From CAYWKU01 sp964459325 (GTDB lineage Bacteria > RBG-13-61-14 > CAYWKU01): DNA of 64,000 nucleotides. Made by a program: the position numbers and the translations under genes. Location of the stretch: assembly GCA_964459325.1 (NCBI GenBank), contig CAYWKU010000008.1, forward strand, positions 1-64,000, written 5' to 3'. The notes beneath the pieces were generated by a model that did not search any database, was not told the origin of the DNA, and saw only the letters and a list, made by a program, of their open reading frames with translations. How positions within the stretch are numbered: the first letter of the stretch is position 1; every line of letters starts with the position of its first letter. Shown piece after piece: positions 60,543 through 64,000 of the stretch.

Positions 60543-61474
60543 CGTTTATTAGCCTTGGGGTGTGTTTTGTCGTAGATGCCGGTGAGGTAATCGAGGTTGG
60601 TGTGAGTGTATCGCTGGGTGGTGGAGAGCGACGCGTGTCCCAAAAGCTCCTGAATGCTGCGCAAATCCGCGCCCATTTCGAGAAGGTGAGTGGCGAAGGT
60701 ATGCCGCAGTGCGTGAGGGCTTACGCGGCGCGTCATGCTGCACTTGATTATGTAGCGGTCGAGCAGCTTCCGGATTCCCCTTGCGGTCAGCCTTCCTCCC
60801 TTGTAGTTGAGCAGCAGCGCCTCGGTGTCGGTTTCCGGCTGCACGAGTTCGACCCGCGCCTCCATGTAATCCCGCAACGCCTTTATTGCCTTGGGAGTAA
60901 GGGGCGTCAGCCGCTCCTTGCGGCCTTTGCCGCGAATAAGGAGGAGTTCCTGGTTCAAATCGACATCGTCGATGTTAATCCCCACCAACTCGCTTATTCG
61001 GATACCGCATCCGTATAGTATTTCCAGCCACGCCCGGTCGCGCTTGCCCAGCGCCGCGGAAGTATCGGGGGTGTCCATCAGCGCCGCCATTTCATCGGGG
61101 CTTAAGCGCTCGTTCACCAGCCGGGGCAGCTTGGGGCCTCTCATCCCGTAGGCTGGGTTATCGGCGAGTATGCCTTCCCTGACCAGGAATTTGAAATACG
61201 TTTTCAGGGCCGACAGCCTGCGGGCTATGCTGGAGGACTCCATCCCCTCGGTGGATTGAGCCATGTACCTTCGCACCCGGCGGCGGTTCACCCCTGTGAT
61301 GTCCGGCTCCTCGCCCTCATCGAGACCCTGCTCACCGGCGAGGTAGTCGTGGAAGCGGTCGATTTCGCGGGTGTAGTTGCGAACGGTGTTGGCGGTCATG
61401 TTCCGCTCGCCGACCAGGTAACCCTCGAATCGTTCTTTGAGTGTTTTCTCTGCCACTACTTCTAATTTAAGCAC
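60539..61474 (-). CDS. xerC: Tyrosine recombinase XerC/D
   Basis: A 311-residue tyrosine recombinase. The SAM-like core-binding domain (FEGYLVGERNMTANTVRNYT, LSALKTYFKFLVREGILADN) is followed by the catalytic domain with Arg in GCGIRISELVGI (about 170), Lys in GKGRKERLTPL (about 200), HALRHTF (about 262), LGHASLSTTQRYTH (about 287) with His and the nucleophile Tyr. It resembles the XerC/XerD pair that resolves chromosome dimers, and its position beside no phage genes supports a chromosomal role. Length is normal. The start is GTG 61474, with alternatives nearby. The end is embedded in a repeat. Confidence 0.88.
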   Translation of the reverse strand: MLKLEVVAEKTLKERFEGYLVGERNMTANTVRNYTREIDRFHDYLAGEQGLDEGEEPDITGVNRRRVRRYMAQSTEGMESSSIARRLSALKTYFKFLVREGILADNPAYGMRGPKLPRLVNERLSPDEMAALMDTPDTSAALGKRDRAWLEILYGCGIRISELVGINIDDVDLNQELLLIRGKGRKERLTPLTPKAIKALRDYMEARVELVQPETDTEALLLNYKGGRLTARGIRKLLDRYIIKCSMTRRVSPHALRHTFATHLLEMGADLRSIQELLGHASLSTTQRYTHTNLDYLTGIYDKTHPKANKR

Positions 61475-61743
61475 ATTTTAGCAAAATTGTCAATAGTTAT
61501 AGCAAATTTTATTCAAATTATATCTAATTATACTAAACCATCCTAAGATTTCTTTTTCTTTGACTTGGAAAGATTTCCCTGAATGAACGATAATCATCGT
61601 GTTCGCCGGTTCACGAATGGAAACACGACTTCATTACATTCGCCATAGCGATTCGACACAAAAATCACCGATTTGGACGATAAGATAGACAACTTTCATG
61701 TTTAATGTTATTCTTTAACATACATAGTTTATGAGATATATAA

Positions 61744-61983
61744 ATGCCAACCGGTATTGAAATTATCGGAGAAATTGAAGATGGGGAAACTATAGCGGTT
61801 GGCAGTTCTATCCGGGAAATTGAGCGTTTACGAAAGATATACGGGGCCGGTCACTGGAGAAAGCTGAAGGGAAAAGCAAAGGTTCGTCTTTCTTCGGGAA
61901 ATATTTATGAGGCGGAGCTTCACTGGTATGAAGCCCATGGCATCGGCAAAAAGGAAATGAAAATCAAGCGGATTTTCCGGTAA
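61744..61983 (+). CDS. Small hypothetical protein
   Basis: A 79-residue protein with a regular basic composition: SIREIERLRKIYGAGHWRKL, KGKAKVRLSSGNIYEAELHW and YEAHGIGKKEMKIKRIFR. It seems a compact beta-rich domain. No ribosome site is obvious. The next small gene follows after 21 bases, so they may be co-transcribed. I do not recognise the family. The preceding 269 bases (61475-61743) are AT-rich and show no gene. Confidence 0.6.
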   Translation: MPTGIEIIGEIEDGETIAVGSSIREIERLRKIYGAGHWRKLKGKAKVRLSSGNIYEAELHWYEAHGIGKKEMKIKRIFR

Positions 61984-62004
61984 AAATCAAGGGAATATCA
62001 AGCT

Positions 62005-62241
62005 ATGAAAGCACAATTTGCCGTATGCGTAAAAAATGAGGATAATCCGGCGTCGCTGGAAATTCGTAAGATATACAGGATAATTCCGGACTCTCGCGCC
62101 GCAGAAGAAAAGCTTGTCCGGGTGATTGACGAATCGGGGGAGGATTACCTTTATCCATCGGACTACTTTGTGCCCATTGAACTTCCGCCGGCATTGGAGG
62201 AAATGCTGGAGACAAAGGATAGTATCAATCAAATTCAGTAA
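62005..62241 (+). CDS. Small hypothetical protein
   Basis: A 78-residue protein: FAVCVKNEDNPASLEIRKIY, RIIPDSRAAEEKLVRVIDES and YLYPSDYFVPIELPPALEEM. The arrangement (strand, RKIYR, DSRA, RVIDESGEDYLYP) looks like a small beta-barrel often found as a lone conserved hypothetical in bacteria, but I cannot name the family. It follows the 79-residue gene by 21 bases. Confidence 0.65.
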   Translation: MKAQFAVCVKNEDNPASLEIRKIYRIIPDSRAAEEKLVRVIDESGEDYLYPSDYFVPIELPPALEEMLETKDSINQIQ

Positions 62242-62287
62242 AAGAACTGCGAGGTTCTCCCCCTTACAAACCCTCTTTAAACAAACT

Positions 62288-62704
62288 CTACACACCCGCC
62301 GCTATCAGGTAGGCCCAGTTGGCGGCGATGGCCGCCACGGCAAAAATCCTCATGGCGGTTGCGGCGCCTTTGTTAGCCCTGATTCTCGGCACCCTGCCCC
62401 CGTGAACGACCCCCGTTAAGCTGACCAGCCCCCATATCCACACCCCCACGAGCGCAATCACCATCAGCGGGTTCTGGGCGAGTGCTGTGGCGAAGTCCAA
62501 GTGGGACACCGCGGCAAAAGCCCGGGTAAGGCCGCATGTCGGGCAGGGAAGGCCTGTAATAAGCTTGAACGGGCAGAAGTACCCGTCGAAGGCGACCCCA
62601 TCGACGGCAAGGCGAGCTCCCGCCACCGCCAATATCGAGATGACGGCATAGATAAGACCCAGCGGAAGCTCGCTGCCGGATATTTTTCGCCAATGAAAGC
62701 TCAT
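62288..62704 (-). CDS. DUF2752 membrane protein
   Basis: A 138-residue protein with three membrane helices. The family signature CPFKLITGLPCPTCGLTRAF (about 43-62), with its three conserved Cys and the TRAF turn, is clear. Helices are LGLIYAVISILAVAGARLAV, LMVIALVGVWIWGLVSLTGV and AMRIFAVAAIAANWAYLIAA. Function is unknown. It lies 9 bases after a Yip1-domain gene on the same strand, a neighbour with which it is often found. Confidence 0.85.
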   Translation of the reverse strand: MSFHWRKISGSELPLGLIYAVISILAVAGARLAVDGVAFDGYFCPFKLITGLPCPTCGLTRAFAAVSHLDFATALAQNPLMVIALVGVWIWGLVSLTGVVHGGRVPRIRANKGAATAMRIFAVAAIAANWAYLIAAGV

Positions 62705-62713
62705 CGGAGCATA

Positions 62714-63481
62714 TTACATCAATTTTCCGCCCTGTGCCATTACGGCGAACCCGATGCCGCAAGCGCAGCATACTATTATGGGCAGGAAAACCGCCAGGGC
62801 CGCTTTTCCTCCGCTGATTTCGTTCGCCCGCGAGAACCCGATGATGTACAGAACAAGCCCCCATATTCCTCCCACCAGAGGCCCTATTAACGGAACAATC
62901 TGGAAAAGGCTGGTGCTTCCGCCCGAGTATGCGAGCACCCGTACGGTGGACTCGAAACCGGTTTTAGCTCCGCCCACTATCATCAGGCACACGTGAAAAA
63001 TCGCGGCCCCGATGAAAAGGCCTATGAGGATGAGAATGGGCAGTACAACTATCATTCCGATTACCATCCCCAGCCCCGTTGAACCCCCCACCGGTATCTG
63101 AGGGTTGATGTTATGGAGTATACTTCCCATGCTCCTACCCAGGAGATACTGCCATATCTGCCCGATAGCGCCTCCTATCCAGCCAAGTACCACTATGTAG
63201 AGTATGGGGCTTCCCATGTCCCCGGAGGTGGGCATTTTTCCGAAAAATTCCCCCGGGGAAAACAGGGAGGATTTTATTGTCTCCACCAGCGCGTCGAACC
63301 ATCCGCGAGTGCCCCTTTCTTCCCACGGAGTGGTTTTGGCCTGGTCGCTTTTCTGTCCGGTCTGGGCTTCAGGGGGCGCCCATCCCGGGGGCATTTTTGG
63401 GGGTTCGCCGCCTCCGCCGGGCGGCATGCCGGAGGATGAACCTCCGCCGGGTGGCTGATTGGGGGGAAGGTCTCCGCTCAT
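62714..63481 (-). CDS. Yip1-domain membrane protein
   Basis: A 255-residue membrane protein. A Pro-Gly-rich cytoplasmic start (MSGDLPPNQPPGGGSSSGMP, about 1-50) leads to about five helices: ILYIVVLGWIGGAIGQIWQY, GLGMVIGMIVVLPILILIGL, FHVCLMIVGGAKTGFESTVR, LIGPLVGGIWGLVLYIIGFS and ALAVFLPIIVCCACGIGFAV. These match the Yip1 family (PF04893). ATG 63481 has the strong ribosome site AAAGGAGGTAA. It is probably co-transcribed with the DUF2752 gene that follows. Confidence 0.83.
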   Translation of the reverse strand: MSGDLPPNQPPGGGSSSGMPPGGGGEPPKMPPGWAPPEAQTGQKSDQAKTTPWEERGTRGWFDALVETIKSSLFSPGEFFGKMPTSGDMGSPILYIVVLGWIGGAIGQIWQYLLGRSMGSILHNINPQIPVGGSTGLGMVIGMIVVLPILILIGLFIGAAIFHVCLMIVGGAKTGFESTVRVLAYSGGSTSLFQIVPLIGPLVGGIWGLVLYIIGFSRANEISGGKAALAVFLPIIVCCACGIGFAVMAQGGKLM

Positions 63482-63523
63482 ATCTATTACCTCCTTTCGA
63501 GTTTGGAGTATTATAGACAACAT

Positions 63524-63808
63524 GTGTCTTTTTTCAATAGTTTTGGTGAGGTTTCTTTAAAAATTTTCAAATCGTTGTAGAATTGAAAATCGGAACGCCG
63601 CCGTCCCGGCGGCACACCGACTTTCTGGATAATGCCGACGAGGACGTCGGCGTTCCAGTCAAATAACCCATCATACCGTCCATTAAACTGCCGCCGGGTG
63701 AAGGATACCGCCGAAAAATGCACTATTCGCGCGGAAAAATGAAAGAATCGTTGGAAAGTATCCGACGGCCGATTATGTTATCCTCAAACATATCAAGGAG
63801 AGCCTGAT
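63524..63808. other. Intergenic region before gpsA
   Basis: 285 bases with two hairpins, GCCGCC-GTCCC-GGCGGC (63597-63613) and GCCGACG-AGGA-CGTCGGC (63634-63651), both enclosed in a larger inverted pair GGAACGCC/GGCGTTCC. They are of the same style as other repeats in the window. No gene is seen. Confidence 0.5.
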
Positions 63809-64000
63809 ATGAAGATTGGAGTTATAGGCGCAGGCGGATGGGGAACGGCCCTGGCGGACCTTCTGGCCAGAGCCGTCCAGGAAGTAACCATCTGGTGCTA
63901 CGAGGAGGAAGTAGCGCGGGCCATCGAGCTAAAGCGCGAGAACGAGATTTACCTGAAGGGAATTTCCCTTTCCGACAACATCAAGTCCACTACGGATATT
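63809..64000 (+). CDS. gpsA: Glycerol-3-phosphate dehydrogenase [NAD(P)+], 5' part
   Basis: The first 64 codons of gpsA, cut by the window edge. MKIGVIGAGGWGTALADLLA is the N-terminal Rossmann motif GxGxxGxA, followed by EVTIWCYEEEVARAIELKRE and NEIYLKGISLSDNIKSTTDI, all characteristic of GpsA, which makes sn-glycerol 3-phosphate for phospholipids. AAGGAG lies eight bases before ATG. Confidence 0.93.
   Translation, partial: MKIGVIGAGGWGTALADLLARAVQEVTIWCYEEEVARAIELKRENEIYLKGISLSDNIKSTTDI

Noticed and set aside
60539..61474. Integrase of a prophage or integron
   Set aside because: The recombinase resembles XerC/D; no phage, attachment-site or cassette genes are near, and its neighbours are chromosomal.

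Overview
The window is dense, moderately GC-rich bacterial chromosome. It carries about 57 protein genes, no rRNA, no recognisable tRNA and no CRISPR array. The organism looks like a diderm (Gram-negative) bacterium: it has a long YidC with a large periplasmic domain, lipoproteins with a lipobox, and MurJ. Several promoters fit the sigma-70 consensus with a 17-base spacer (for example TTGACA-N17-TATGAT before the creatininase-like gene). Gene content (11-subunit complex I without the NADH module, DUF502, Yip1 and DUF2752 membrane proteins, an archaeal-type DUF89 protein) suggests an uncultivated anaerobic or facultative lineage. I cannot assign a phylum from sequence alone.

Layout. 0.3-3.7 kb: methyltransferase, carbamoyltransferase, methyltransferase, overlapping by 4 bases. 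3.8-5.6 kb: a DUF89 phosphatase-like gene and an MNT-HEPN module. 5.9-12.4 kb: addB-addA recombination nuclease/helicase. 12.5-17.7 kb: creatininase-family protein, smc and a roadblock/LC7 protein. 18.1-22.3 kb (minus strand): a mntA-hepT module followed by two thiamine-diphosphate enzyme subunits. 22.5-26 kb: DapA-like aldolase, a tiny Cys-rich protein, an inositol-phosphatase-like protein and a REC-PilZ-REC regulator. 25.9-40.3 kb (minus strand): two YfhO-like membrane proteins, acyl-CoA synthetase, LysM-FecR protein, metallo-beta-lactamase-fold protein, RNase G, a TIGR03960-type radical SAM protein, a TrkA-C fragment, DUF502 and a one-TM protein. 40.4-45 kb: murJ facing jag-yidC-yidD-rnpA-rpmH. 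45.1-55.5 kb: nuoA-B-C-D-H-I-J-K-L-M-N. 55.8-59.3 kb: two Gfo/Idh proteins with two small companions and a LUD protein. 59.8-64 kb: lipoprotein, xerC, small unknowns, DUF2752, Yip1 and the start of gpsA.

How the genes work together. Housekeeping groups are clear: AddAB (break resection), SMC (chromosome compaction), rpmH-rnpA-yidD-yidC-jag (ribosome, RNase P, membrane insertion), MurJ (lipid II flipping) and complex I (proton pumping). Because nuoE, nuoF and nuoG are absent, complex I may accept electrons from ferredoxin or another donor rather than NADH. Many neighbours share an ATGA or GTGA overlap, so translational coupling is common.

The accessory signals worth most attention are: (1) a TPP enzyme pair in which one subunit has lost the diphosphate/Mg motif; (2) NuoI with Asp in place of a cluster cysteine; (3) a Gfo/Idh homologue that has lost its catalytic motif and carries an AT-rich repeat block inside its coding sequence; (4) several families of hairpin repeats, some supplying the stop codons of neighbouring genes; (5) two different MNT-HEPN modules; and (6) a two-component regulator predicted to be read from a leaderless mRNA.
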